In this document: piece after piece, positions 1-7,766 of the stretch | Layout: the number at the start of each line of letters is the position of its first letter | Position numbering within the stretch: position 1 is the first letter of the stretch | NCBI GenBank assembly: GCA_019746135.1 | Contig: JAIESI010000327.1 | Location: forward strand, 1-32,631 | DNA from: Xanthobacteraceae bacterium | Lineage (GTDB): Bacteria; Pseudomonadota; Alphaproteobacteria; Rhizobiales; Xanthobacteraceae | Direction: 5' to 3' | Length of the DNA: 32,631 nt | Translations under genes and position numbers: made by a program | Notes under the pieces: model-generated | What the model saw: the letters and a program-made list of their open reading frames with translations, nothing else | Databases searched by the model: none | What the model was told of the DNA's origin: nothing

Positions 1-220
1 CGGCGGCGAACAGGGCGGCGGCCGCGCCGTCCACGGCGCCGTTGCCGCCGCCGGCCACCGCATGCAGCGCGCCGCGCAGCAACCCTCCTTCCGGAAGAAT
101 CCGGTCGATCGCGGCCACGCCGAAGGGCAGGACCGCGCGCTGCTGCGCGGTCCTGCCCTCGAGCCGGGCGATGCGTGCCCGGAGCTCGGACACGACTGAT
201 CGGGGGGCGGACGTACTCAT
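1..220 (-). CDS. imuA: ImuA, SOS mutagenesis accessory protein (N-terminal part, cut by window edge)
   Basis: Reading leftward from ATG 218-220, about 73 codons are visible before the window ends. The peptide starts MSTSAPRSVVSELRARIARL and carries the VLPFGVAAIDRILPEGGL stretch followed by a glycine/alanine-rich segment ending ALFAA. This is the characteristic start of alphaproteobacterial ImuA, a RecA-like protein that works with ImuB and the error-prone polymerase DnaE2 in translesion synthesis. The ATP-binding region and the rest lie outside the window. A LexA-type box sits 31 to 45 bases upstream, so the gene is very likely SOS-controlled; imuB and dnaE2 would be expected further left. 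Confidence in the family is high because both the sequence and the regulatory site agree. Confidence 0.85.
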   Translation of the reverse strand, partial: MSTSAPRSVVSELRARIARLEGRTAQQRAVLPFGVAAIDRILPEGGLLRGALHAVAGGGNGAVDGAAAALFAA

Positions 221-250
221 GTCCTTTGCAACGCTCTCCGCATTGAGTAT

Positions 251-265
251 GTTCTATGTTTGTTC
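251..265 (-). promoter_or_regulatory. LexA box (GTTC-N7-GTTC)
   Basis: GTTC at 251-254 and GTTC at 262-265 are separated by exactly seven bases, the direct-repeat LexA operator typical of Alphaproteobacteria. On the imuA strand it reads GAAC-N7-GAAC. Its place 31 bases upstream of the imuA start fits repression of the imuA-imuB-dnaE2 cassette by LexA. Confidence 0.8.
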
Positions 266-353
266 TCGTCACTCCTGGGAGTCAATCAGACTCATCGGAT
301 TCGGCCTGCGGAGGGGTCATCCGGAGGAAGAAAGAGGGCGAGACGGGTTCCAC

Positions 354-416
354 TGACCAAAGTTTGAGTAGAAACTTTGGTCAACGCAGGTTCTAGATTG
401 CTACTGACCAAAGTTT
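354..416 (+). promoter_or_regulatory. Three copies of a 12-bp operator-like sequence ahead of the AbiE operon
   Basis: The 12-mer TGACCAAAGTTT occurs at 354-365 and again at 405-416. Its exact reverse complement lies at 372-383, so the first two copies form a perfect inverted repeat with a 6-base spacer. The third copy is a direct repeat of the first, 51 bases further on, and sits in the -35/-10 spacer of the predicted promoter. AbiEi-type antitoxins are known to repress their own operons by binding inverted repeats upstream, so these are the probable AbiEi binding sites. Confidence 0.7.
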
Positions 417-425
417 AGATATAAT
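398..425 (+). promoter_or_regulatory. Predicted sigma-70-type promoter of the AbiE operon
   Basis: TTGCTA at 398-403 is a 4/6 match to a -35 box and TATAAT at 420-425 is a perfect -10 box, with a 16-base spacer. One operator copy (405-416) fills the spacer, so a bound repressor would block RNA polymerase directly. A GAGGGG ribosome site at 441-446 precedes the ATG at 451. Confidence 0.6.
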
Positions 426-450
426 CTTCGGACAGAAACTGAGGGGCCCC

Positions 451-1191
451 ATGCCCGACCCGACGTCCGACACCCTCGACCGCATCCATGCCCGGATTGC
501 CCAGGCGGCGCCGGCCGGGGTGTGGTCGCGCGCCGATTTCCTCGACATCGGGACGCCGAACGCCGTCGAGAAGGCGCTGCAGCGGCTGACCCTGCGCGGC
601 GACATCCGCCGGCCCTATCGCGGCCTCTACGACAAGCCCGGCGTCAGCAAGCTGACCGGCAAGATGGTGTTTCCGCCGCGCGCTTCCTTCATCGACGCGA
701 TCGCCCGGCGCGACAAGCTGCGCGTCCTCGTCGACGGCATGACCGCGGCGAACGATCTCGGCCTGACGACGGCCGTACCGGCGCGCTCGACGATCTATGC
801 CGACACCTATCCCCGGACGATCGAGATCGAGGCGAGCGCCGGCGATGCGAAGGTGACGAAGCCGGTTATCTACAAGCTCGACTTCAAACGCGTCGCGGCG
901 AAGACGGCGTTCTGGGCCGGGCGGCCGGCCATGCGCGTCGTCCAGGCGCTGACATGGTTTCGGGATGAGAAGGCGAGCCTCGACGCGGCCATCAACGGCA
1001 TCGTTCGGCATCTGTCGCGCGATCCAAACCGCGAGAAGGTCGCGGATGATCTGCGCGAGAACATCCACGCGGTCCCGGCCTGGATGTATCCGCTGATCGA
1101 GACGATCACGCGCCGGCTCGCCGAGGATCACAGCGAGAATGCGCCGGACACAGAGCGCGCGAAGGGTGATCATGCAGAAGACGTTCATTGA
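451..1191 (+). CDS. AbiEi-like type IV antitoxin and operon repressor (DUF6088 family)
   Basis: This 246-residue protein begins with a winged-helix region (about residues 8-55, including DFLDIGTPNAVEKALQRLTL and YRGLYDKP). The middle part (FPPRASFIDAIARRD, DLGLTTAVPARSTIYADTYP, IYKLDFKR) is typical of the DUF6088 / AbiEi antitoxin group. In type IV toxin-antitoxin pairs the antitoxin does not bind the toxin; it counters the toxin's effect and represses the operon through its N-terminal wHTH. The stop codon overlaps the next gene by 20 bases, so translation is probably coupled. The repeated 12-mer upstream is its likely operator. The start at 451 follows GAGGGG at 441-446. Family assignment is strong; activity is inferred. 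Confidence 0.85.
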   Translation: MPDPTSDTLDRIHARIAQAAPAGVWSRADFLDIGTPNAVEKALQRLTLRGDIRRPYRGLYDKPGVSKLTGKMVFPPRASFIDAIARRDKLRVLVDGMTAANDLGLTTAVPARSTIYADTYPRTIEIEASAGDAKVTKPVIYKLDFKRVAAKTAFWAGRPAMRVVQALTWFRDEKASLDAAINGIVRHLSRDPNREKVADDLRENIHAVPAWMYPLIETITRRLAEDHSENAPDTERAKGDHAEDVH

Positions 1192-2362
1192 AATCCTGCG
1201 CTCGAGCGTCGACGAACGCCGCACTCTCTTCGAGACGGTTGCCGCGCATCTCGAAACGCAGGCGCAGAACGTCGAGAAGGACCTCTATGTCTGCTGGGTG
1301 CTCGACTTCCTGTTCAACCGGCGCGGCGATGATCCGATCGGGCTGTATTTCAAAGGCGGCACGAGCCTCAGCAAGGCGTATGGACTGATCTGGCGGTTCT
1401 CCGAGGACATCGACATCGGCATCTACAAGGCCGATCTGCATGTCCCGCTCGAAGCCGACATCGCCGCCCTGCCCTCCGTCAACCAGCAGCAGCGCGCGCT
1501 GGCGGAGAAAATCGACGAGGCGGCACGTCAATACATCTCCGGTCCGCTGAAAGCGCTGCTGGAGAAGGAGATCGCCGCCGTCGAGGAAGCGGCCGAACTG
1601 CCGGGACATTTCACGCTCGGTTTCGGATTCGACAATTATCGCAACAGGGACGCGCTCGACATTCTGGTGGTTGGCTACAAGAGCGTCTTCGATTCCGCGC
1701 AGAACTATGTGCAGGCCGCGGTCCGCATCGAGGGCGGCGCGCGGCCCGATCCGGAACCGGCTGAGCCGCGCGAGATCGTCCCCTATATCGCCGACGAAAT
1801 GCCGGAGGGAATGGACCTCGCGGTCCGAAACGTGACGACCGTGAAGCCGGAGCGGACCTTCTGGGAGAAAGTGCTGATCCTGCATGCGATGACGGAGATG
1901 ACGGAAAAGCGGCGTGAGGACGCCCATCCCGAACGGCCTGTGCCCGATCTCAATAAGTATTCACGTCACTACTATGACGTCCATCAGATCTGGACGCATC
2001 CGGATTATGGCGTTGCGACTGCCTCGCTGCGCGATCTTGCAGAAGCCTGTCGGCAGCACAAGGAGCTGATGTTTCGCGCGCCGGATCACCGATACGACCG
2101 CGCCCTCCCGGGCAGCTATCGCCTCGTCCCGACGCCGGAGATGCGAGCAAAGCTTGCGGCCGATTATCAGCGTATGACGGCGATGATCTTCGGCACGCCA
2201 CCGGCCTTTGCCGACGTGATCGCCAGCATCGAAGCGCTCGAACATCATCTCAACGCGGCGGATGCCGGGGCGAGTGACCAGCGCAGCGCGCGGCTCATCA
2301 CCCAGGGCAGCGCCGCGGGCCGATCGGCGGAGCCGGGCAAAGACACCGCCGGGCCAAAATGA
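1172..2362 (+). CDS. AbiEii-like nucleotidyltransferase toxin (type IV TA system)
   Basis: This is a 396-residue protein from ATG 1172, which follows AAGGG at 1162-1166; an in-frame start 33 bases upstream lacks a ribosome site. It shows the classic nucleotidyltransferase signature of AbiEii toxins: GGTSLSK at residues 62-68 and the paired acidic motif DID at 79-81 inside RFSEDIDI. The C-terminal region has ERTFWEKVLILHAM and the SRHYYDVHQI block that recurs in the family. AbiEii proteins are DNA polymerase beta-like nucleotidyltransferases that give bacteriostasis and phage abortive infection; some relatives modify tRNA. Catalytic residues look intact. It overlaps the antitoxin gene and is followed 12 bases later by another gene, suggesting a three-gene operon. 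Confidence 0.88.
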   Translation: MQKTFIEILRSSVDERRTLFETVAAHLETQAQNVEKDLYVCWVLDFLFNRRGDDPIGLYFKGGTSLSKAYGLIWRFSEDIDIGIYKADLHVPLEADIAALPSVNQQQRALAEKIDEAARQYISGPLKALLEKEIAAVEEAAELPGHFTLGFGFDNYRNRDALDILVVGYKSVFDSAQNYVQAAVRIEGGARPDPEPAEPREIVPYIADEMPEGMDLAVRNVTTVKPERTFWEKVLILHAMTEMTEKRREDAHPERPVPDLNKYSRHYYDVHQIWTHPDYGVATASLRDLAEACRQHKELMFRAPDHRYDRALPGSYRLVPTPEMRAKLAADYQRMTAMIFGTPPAFADVIASIEALEHHLNAADAGASDQRSARLITQGSAAGRSAEPGKDTAGPK

Positions 2363-2374
2363 TAGGGTCGCCAC

Positions 2375-3460
2375 ATGGCTGAGATGCCGGAGAACGCACC
2401 TGCCAAGCTGCCTGATCGCGCTTCCGTCGAGTCGGCTTTGGCCGCCTTGCCCGCTGGCTCGAACGAGGGCGCGCTCGCGGATGCGCTGACGCAAGCCTTT
2501 CCGGGGTTCGCCTTCTCGGTAGCGAACCTCGATGACGAATATTGGCGGGACACGCGTTCGGTGCTCGCCGCCGATGGAACGCGGATCGCCGAGTACCGGC
2601 CGTGGATGAAAACCGAACTCGCGAAAGACAATGGAGACATCGCGGCCGTCTGGTGGCGGCTGCAGGATACTGATCTGCAGATTTCAGAATGGCACGGAAA
2701 CAGCGTCTATGCGTTCGCGCCAACGGGACCCGGCGCGGCCGACTATGTGCAGATTTCGCTCGGTCGCGAGACCGAATGGTGCGCGGGTCCGATTGTAAAC
2801 CCGTCACGCCGGCCTTGGGGTGAAGAGGAACTGCTCGATCCGTCATGGATGAGCCACGACGAAATGTCGGAGGACAAGGTGCTGGCGGGTCCGCTTTACA
2901 GACTGAATCGCACCAGCAGCGTCGTGTATGTGCGTACTTTTCTTGCGCGCTGCGCGCGACTCGAGCGCGACAAGCGCGAGGCGCGACGGCCTGAACTGCA
3001 ACGGCGCATCTGGGTCGGCTCCGATGGCACGCGGAGGCCGTTTCTCGATCTTCAACCGAACTACTTCGATTTCACGCCGCGCGAGGTACGCTTCTTTCAG
3101 GATTGGGAAGAATCGAGCGCGCGAACGAGCCGCGTCTACGAGCATTGGGCGCTCGACATCAGGGACTTCGAACACACCGGCGAACGTCAGCTCGCATTCA
3201 TCCCCCGCCCACTGCGTCTGCCGGAGGAGCGCCTGGAGGCGGGCGATGCTTCGGTTCACATCCTCATGGATCGCGTTGAGCAGATCGACCGGGAGATGGG
3301 CATGCCGTTCGCCTGGTTTTTCCTCATGACGCACGGCAACAAAGTCTCTCCCGCTGTTGGCGAGACGATCGCGCAAGGCCTGCGAGAGGCGCGTGTCCGT
3401 CTTCCCGAGCACGACGCCAAGGTGGTGCTGCGCTGGGCCGACGAACAATATCTCTTCTAG
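2375..3460 (+). CDS. Unrecognised 361-residue protein, third gene of the AbiE operon
   Basis: The ATG at 2375 lies 12 bases after the AbiEii stop, with AGGG at 2364-2367 as ribosome site, so it is probably co-transcribed with the toxin-antitoxin pair. I do not recognise the family. The protein is soluble, rich in Trp, Arg and acidic residues (DDEYWRDTR, VWWRLQDTD, YFDFTPREVRFFQDWEES), with no signal peptide, membrane segment or obvious nucleotide-binding motif. Codon use resembles the neighbouring genes and the frame is open throughout. It could be an accessory part of the AbiE locus or an unrelated passenger gene. Confidence 0.75.
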   Translation: MAEMPENAPAKLPDRASVESALAALPAGSNEGALADALTQAFPGFAFSVANLDDEYWRDTRSVLAADGTRIAEYRPWMKTELAKDNGDIAAVWWRLQDTDLQISEWHGNSVYAFAPTGPGAADYVQISLGRETEWCAGPIVNPSRRPWGEEELLDPSWMSHDEMSEDKVLAGPLYRLNRTSSVVYVRTFLARCARLERDKREARRPELQRRIWVGSDGTRRPFLDLQPNYFDFTPREVRFFQDWEESSARTSRVYEHWALDIRDFEHTGERQLAFIPRPLRLPEERLEAGDASVHILMDRVEQIDREMGMPFAWFFLMTHGNKVSPAVGETIAQGLREARVRLPEHDAKVVLRWADEQYLF

Positions 3461-3478
3461 CGCTGGGATGATTCCGGC

Positions 3479-3571
3479 ATGAACGACCTTCCCGCAGACG
3501 TCGAAGCTTACAACCGTTCGCCTGAGTTCAATCAGGACAGCCTACCGCCGGCGCCGCAAACACAAGAATGA
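3479..3571 (+). pseudogene. Remnant of a DUF1971 (tellurite-resistance-like) gene
   Basis: ATG 3479 opens 30 codons whose first part, MNDLPADVEAYNRSPEFNQD, matches the start of DUF1971 proteins (normally about 90-100 residues, pattern LP..V..Y.RTPEF....LPAGL). The match decays after about 22 residues and the frame stops at 3569-3571. The following bases do not continue the family in any frame that I can follow. I therefore read it as the 5' stub of a decayed or deleted gene. The short length makes the call tentative. Confidence 0.5.
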
Positions 3572-3700
3572 AAAGCAGTTTACCGCGCGCTGTTCGGTCC
3601 CTGTCCCTGGCTTGCCCTCGCCTCATCTGTCTTCTCAATCGGCCATGGCGCTGCGCCCACATGATAGGATCAATCTGATTCGGCGTGTGGATCATTGGCG

Positions 3701-4153
3701 ATGGCGAGCGACCTCACCTTCTTCCAGACCGTGATCAAGGACATCGTGTTTAGGGGCGAGTTAGGAAGCGCGGGGCCGCTGATTAGCGCTCGTCCGCTCG
3801 GGAAGCCGCAGCGCCATACCGCACCACTCGGCCCGTCGGCGATTTTCCATCACTCCCCGCGAGCGGACTCCGGCTCCGAGGGATGGTGGATTTGCGAAGG
3901 CTTGCCGCCAATGGAAAGAATCTTCTTGGCGGGTTTTTCACGAGGCGACGTGCAGCGCCTCTCTCGCCGCTTTGGCCTGCCGGTGCATCCCGACGGCCGG
4001 CCGCCGGTCACGCATTTTCCCAAATCCGCGGCTTTCGACGGATTGATGTCGTGGGTTGCGTCACATCCCAAGAAAGCGGCGAACTGGTCACACTGCCACA
4101 CGGAATTCGATTGGTACGCGGAAGCGCTTCGTCAAATCAGCGACGCAGCTTGA
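3701..4153 (+). CDS. Hypothetical 150-residue protein
   Basis: The frame runs from ATG 3701 (an in-frame TTG at 3695 is the alternative) to the stop at 4151-4153. I do not recognise a family. The C-terminal half looks protein-like, with aromatic-rich stretches (GWWICEGLPP, ANWSHCHTEFDWYAEAL) and well-spaced hydrophobic residues; the first 50 residues look less convincing. No signal peptide or membrane helix is visible. It stands alone between the DUF1971 stub and the convergent dnaB gene, so context gives no function. It may be a genuine small accessory gene or a shortened remnant of a larger one. Confidence 0.45.
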   Translation: MASDLTFFQTVIKDIVFRGELGSAGPLISARPLGKPQRHTAPLGPSAIFHHSPRADSGSEGWWICEGLPPMERIFLAGFSRGDVQRLSRRFGLPVHPDGRPPVTHFPKSAAFDGLMSWVASHPKKAANWSHCHTEFDWYAEALRQISDAA

Positions 4154-4246
4154 GGTCCTTTTGATACGCAGGAGCCGAGCTCCAGACTGACGCTTGCGAG
4201 AGAGGTTTTGATCCGCTTGGCGAATGGCGGCGGTCGCTTCACGCGG

Positions 4247-5725
4247 CTATGGAACGCGGCTCGCTTCGACGAGGTCGGCAAATCGCGTGAACTCGCCCTG
4301 AAATGACAGGTTCACGGCGCCCGTCGGGCCATGCCTCTGCTTCCCGATAATGATCTCTGCCTTTCCACGCGATGCCTCAAGGTCCGCCTGCCATTTCAGG
4401 TGAGCGTCGGTGCCGGCCATCGGCTCGCGATTCGTGAGGTAGTATTCTTCGCGAAATACGAACAGCACGACGTCGGCATCTTGCTCGATCGAGCCGGATT
4501 CGCGCAGGTCAGAGAGTTGCGGGCGCTTTTCCTCCCGGTTCTCGACGTTTCGTGACAACTGCGACAACGCGATGATCGGGACGTTAAGCTCTTTGGCGAG
4601 CGCCTTCAGGCCGGTTGTGATCTCCGCCACCTCCTGTACCCGGTTTTGCGCAGCGCGTTTCGTCGTACCTTGCATGAGTTGGATGTAATCGACGACGATC
4701 AGATCAACGTCACGCTGTCGCTTGAGACGTCGCGCGCGAGCAGCCACTTGGCCGATGGTGAGAGCGCCAGTCTGGTCGATAAACAACGGTATGCGCCGAA
4801 TCTCCTGCCGGCGCTGAAGCAACGCGTCGAAGTCGCCTTCCGATATCTCGCCGCGGCGGATGCTGGACGAGGAGATCTCCGACTGCTCCGCGATGACGCG
4901 CGTCGCTAGCTGCTCCGCTGACATCTCCAGGGAGAAGAACGCGACAATGCCGCCGGAACGCGATTGCACAGAACCGGTGTTGATGTCGGACGGGTTGTAT
5001 GCTCGTGCGACGTTGTAGGCGATGTTCGTTGCGAGCGCCGTCTTGCCCATGCCGGGCCGACCAGCAATGATGATGAGGTCCGATGGCTGGAGCCCTCCCA
5101 TTTTTGCATCGAGGTCTTTGAGACCTGTCGGCATGCCGGAGAGTTTTCCGTCACATTGGTAAGCGATCGCGGCTTTGTCGATCGCTTGTGTCAGAGCCGC
5201 GTCGAACGTTTCGAATCCACTGCCGAACCGGCCTGTTTCCGCGACCTCGTACAGTCGCTGCTCCGCATGCTCAATCTGCTCGCGTGGTTCGGAGTCGACG
5301 GCTGAATTGAACGCCGCGTCGCGTATATCGTCCGCGATGTTGATCAACTCGCGGCGGATCGCCAGATCGTAGATGGTGCGACCATAATCTGCTGCATTGA
5401 TGACGGTCGTCGCTTCGGCCGCTAGACGAGCAAGATACTGCGAGAGCGACAAGCCGCCGATATCGAGGTCGGAGGGAAGAAAGCTTTTAACTGTGATAGG
5501 GCTCGCGATTTTGTTCGCTTGAACCAGGCTAGCCATCACATCGAAGATCGCGCGATGCAGCGGCTCAAAGAAGTGGTCGGATTTTAAGAAGTCCGACACG
5601 CGATAGAACGCATCGTTGTTGATGAAAATAGCGCCCAGCAGCGCCTGCTCGGCTTCGATGTTATGCGGCATCGCCGGGAGCGACGTCCGTATCGCTTCAA
5701 GCCTCGTCGCCGCCTCTGCCATCAT
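4247..5725 (-). CDS. dnaB: DnaB-type replicative DNA helicase
   Basis: From ATG 5725 the protein has 492 residues, the usual DnaB length. The N-terminal domain carries PHNIEAEQALLGAIFINNDAFYRVSDF, the RecA-like C-terminal domain has the Walker A motif GRPGMGKT at residues 222-229, and downstream lie FFSLEMSAEQLATR, the Walker B region VDLIVVDYIQLM and the LSQLSRNVENREEKRPQLSDLRESG block. All are hallmarks of DnaB, the hexameric helicase that unwinds DNA at the fork. The open frame reaches 5848, but the conserved part starts just after 5725, where AAGGGA precedes the tandem ATGs. It follows the ligase gene on the same strand. A host chromosome would carry its own dnaB, so this is probably an accessory copy. 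No intein is seen. Confidence 0.93.
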   Translation of the reverse strand: MMAEAATRLEAIRTSLPAMPHNIEAEQALLGAIFINNDAFYRVSDFLKSDHFFEPLHRAIFDVMASLVQANKIASPITVKSFLPSDLDIGGLSLSQYLARLAAEATTVINAADYGRTIYDLAIRRELINIADDIRDAAFNSAVDSEPREQIEHAEQRLYEVAETGRFGSGFETFDAALTQAIDKAAIAYQCDGKLSGMPTGLKDLDAKMGGLQPSDLIIIAGRPGMGKTALATNIAYNVARAYNPSDINTGSVQSRSGGIVAFFSLEMSAEQLATRVIAEQSEISSSSIRRGEISEGDFDALLQRRQEIRRIPLFIDQTGALTIGQVAARARRLKRQRDVDLIVVDYIQLMQGTTKRAAQNRVQEVAEITTGLKALAKELNVPIIALSQLSRNVENREEKRPQLSDLRESGSIEQDADVVLFVFREEYYLTNREPMAGTDAHLKWQADLEASRGKAEIIIGKQRHGPTGAVNLSFQGEFTRFADLVEASRVP

Positions 5726-5881
5726 TCCCTTGTCCCGAGCGTTCCGTTGTCTGGGGTGTCTCATCTGAGAATCGGTATCGTCGGGAAGTTTAGCGTTCCG
5801 GTCCACAGAGTGGCCAGGAAAGTAGTGATTAGGGCAAGGAGAAAACAACTATTGCAGAATGCCGCGAATCGCGTGCGGTGA

Positions 5882-6889
5882 TCAGGTGTGAGGCGCCGCC
5901 CGTTTGACTTGCCGCGCCGGCTTGTCTCGGCGCTCACCTTGGTACGAGACTTGGCGCAACAGACCATCTTCCGTCCAAGTGAGATACGTCACCTCGACCA
6001 CGACTTCAGGCTTGACCCAATGAACGCGGGAGAGCTCCAGTGGTGTGCCGAAGCGGCTCTCGCGTGGCGGCGGGACATCGAGCGGCATGCGCGCTCTTTT
6101 CAGGGGTGTGAGCCGCCGAGCCAATCGCTTGAGCTCGGCGACCGTGATTCCTGTGCCGGCCCGGCCGGCATAACGCAGGCTTCCATCCTCGGTGTAGTAG
6201 CCGAGGAGAAGCGAACCAATGCGCGGACGGCTTCCTGTCGGATCGGTCCATCCAACGACGACGAACTCTTCGCGATTGAGACATTTCGACTTAACCCAGA
6301 GACCGCGGTCGCCAGGCGCGTAGGGTCGATCGATACGCTTGGACACGACGCCTTCCAGCCCCATCCGGCAGGCGTGTTCGTAGAATTGCGGACCATTTCC
6401 AACGATGTGGTCGCAGAACAGGAGTCCAGGCCTCGGCTTCGCGAGCAGACCTTGCAGGCGCGTCTTGCATTCAATGAGTGGCAGTTGCGCCGTGCTCCCG
6501 CTGTTCAGAAACAGAAGATCGAACGCGTAGTAGACGAGTTCGCTGGTGCGCCTCTCATCCATTGCAGCCTGCAGCCGGCTGAAGGATGTGATGCCATCCG
6601 GTCGGACGGCGCAGAGCTCTCCGTCGAGGTAAGCGTTCTGCAAGGGCAGAGCCCCAAGCGCGGAGATTGTCGCCTGATAGCGGTGGCTCCAGTCGAGTCC
6701 TGTGCGCGTGAGAAGCCGGATATCGCCGCTATCGATACGGGCGTGCATGCGATATCCATCCAGCTTGATTTCATGCAGCCATGTCGATCCGGCGGGCGCG
6801 TCGTCTACGAGGCGCGTGAGCTGCGGCTTGATCCAGTGTGGCGGCGCATCGACAGCGGGCGCGCCTGTGCGCTTCGCTTTGCGCTGCAT
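5882..6889 (-). CDS. ATP-dependent DNA ligase (LigD ligase-domain type)
   Basis: This 335-residue protein has the nucleotidyltransferase motif I EIKLDGYR with the adenylated lysine at residue 42, then YLDGELCA, motif III YYAFDLLFL, motif IV GLEGVVSKR and motif V WVKSKC, followed by an OB-fold (VVVGWTDPTGSRPRIGSLLLGYY). This is the order of the ligase domain of bacterial LigD and stand-alone LigC proteins, which seal nicks using ATP. The polymerase and phosphoesterase domains of full LigD are absent, and no ku gene is seen nearby. The start at 6889 is supported by GAGGGGG just upstream. It precedes dnaB on the same strand and follows the PP2C gene after about 105 bases. Confidence 0.92.
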   Translation of the reverse strand: MQRKAKRTGAPAVDAPPHWIKPQLTRLVDDAPAGSTWLHEIKLDGYRMHARIDSGDIRLLTRTGLDWSHRYQATISALGALPLQNAYLDGELCAVRPDGITSFSRLQAAMDERRTSELVYYAFDLLFLNSGSTAQLPLIECKTRLQGLLAKPRPGLLFCDHIVGNGPQFYEHACRMGLEGVVSKRIDRPYAPGDRGLWVKSKCLNREEFVVVGWTDPTGSRPRIGSLLLGYYTEDGSLRYAGRAGTGITVAELKRLARRLTPLKRARMPLDVPPPRESRFGTPLELSRVHWVKPEVVVEVTYLTWTEDGLLRQVSYQGERRDKPARQVKRAAPHT

Positions 6890-6994
6890 TCAACCCCCTC
6901 GCCCCGACTCGGGGGCACGACATCGCAGCGGAGGTCGCCGGTAGACGGTCGGGCCTATTCGACTGCGCAGGCCGCCTCGCAAAACTAACGCTGC

Positions 6995-7765
6995 TTACTT
7001 CCTATTGGCTTTCGCCGCGTTCCACCATTCCTTCTCTGGCGCCCTTTTTATGTAGATCTTGCGTGGAGCGTCGGTCCCTGAGACCTTGGTCAATCCATCT
7101 CCTTCGATACGCATGATTTGAAGCACGCTGCGGTCATCCCTTTCCCCGGTGTCCTTCGCCATGCGGCGTTGGATGAACGCTCTCTGCTGGGCTGCATCCA
7201 GTTCAGCCCAGAATCCATCTGTTGCAACGAGCAGCGTCGCATTGTCCGCCACAATAGAACAGAGCGCCGGTTCGACAAATTCTCGCGACCGAAAGCTCCG
7301 CGTGAGCCGATGGCGACCGACATCATTCGCCAGATTGCCGATCGTCATCGGTGTTGCGGCATTGGCAAGCGTATGCGGCTGGACCAACCAAGACATTGCG
7401 CTCGCCGACGCGTAACGACCGATCAGGCAATCGCCTGCGTGCAGGACGAGCGCTTCTTGATCGTCGCCGATGTGAATCAGGAGGTAACTGGCCGAATCCC
7501 TCCGGAAATCCTTTGCGAGTTCTGCGTGCGTGGCGCGAAGCTGCGCAGTCAGGACCGCCACGGTCATTGGCTGCTCGGTCGACACGAACCAATCGACCAT
7601 TCGACGCGCAATCTCGCAGGCGTAAGCTCCGCTGTTTTGCCCGGAGCTTGAACCGTCGAGGACGATGGCGAGGATTTCCGCTCGCCGTATGCCGATCCCC
7701 GCACAATCCCGATTGTCGGTCGTTCTCGTTCCCTGCTGGCTCTGCCATTGGATTGCAAAAGCCAT
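6995..7765 (-). CDS. PP2C-family Ser/Thr protein phosphatase-like protein
   Basis: In this 256-residue protein the metal-binding and structural motifs of PP2C phosphatases can be followed: TDNRD at 16-20, VLDGSSSG (D37, G38) followed by NSGAYACEIA, HAGDCLIG (G111, D112), LLVATDGFWAELD with ATDGFW at 181-186, and RDDRS (D210, D211). These residues hold the two metals that activate water for phosphoserine/phosphothreonine hydrolysis. The gene starts one base after the stop of the nucleotidyltransferase gene, so the two are almost certainly translated together. The sequence is a divergent PP2C: the usual DGMGG is DGSSSG. No kinase partner is visible in the window. Confidence 0.8.
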   Translation of the reverse strand: MAFAIQWQSQQGTRTTDNRDCAGIGIRRAEILAIVLDGSSSGQNSGAYACEIARRMVDWFVSTEQPMTVAVLTAQLRATHAELAKDFRRDSASYLLIHIGDDQEALVLHAGDCLIGRYASASAMSWLVQPHTLANAATPMTIGNLANDVGRHRLTRSFRSREFVEPALCSIVADNATLLVATDGFWAELDAAQQRAFIQRRMAKDTGERDDRSVLQIMRIEGDGLTKVSGTDAPRKIYIKRAPEKEWWNAAKANRK

Positions 7766-7766
7766 T

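Noticed and set aside
42..356. Open frame of 104 codons on the plus strand at the left edge
   Set aside because: It is antisense to imuA and runs across the LexA box; its composition is that of a high-GC shadow frame.
415..1224. Long minus-strand frame (269 codons) opposite the AbiEi gene
   Set aside because: The plus strand encodes a recognisable antitoxin with promoter and ribosome site; the minus frame is low-complexity Arg/Asp/Gly text typical of antisense frames in GC-rich genes.
5888..6988. Plus-strand frame of 366 codons opposite the ligase gene
   Set aside because: The minus strand carries all ligase motifs in order; the plus frame matches no family and is a shadow.
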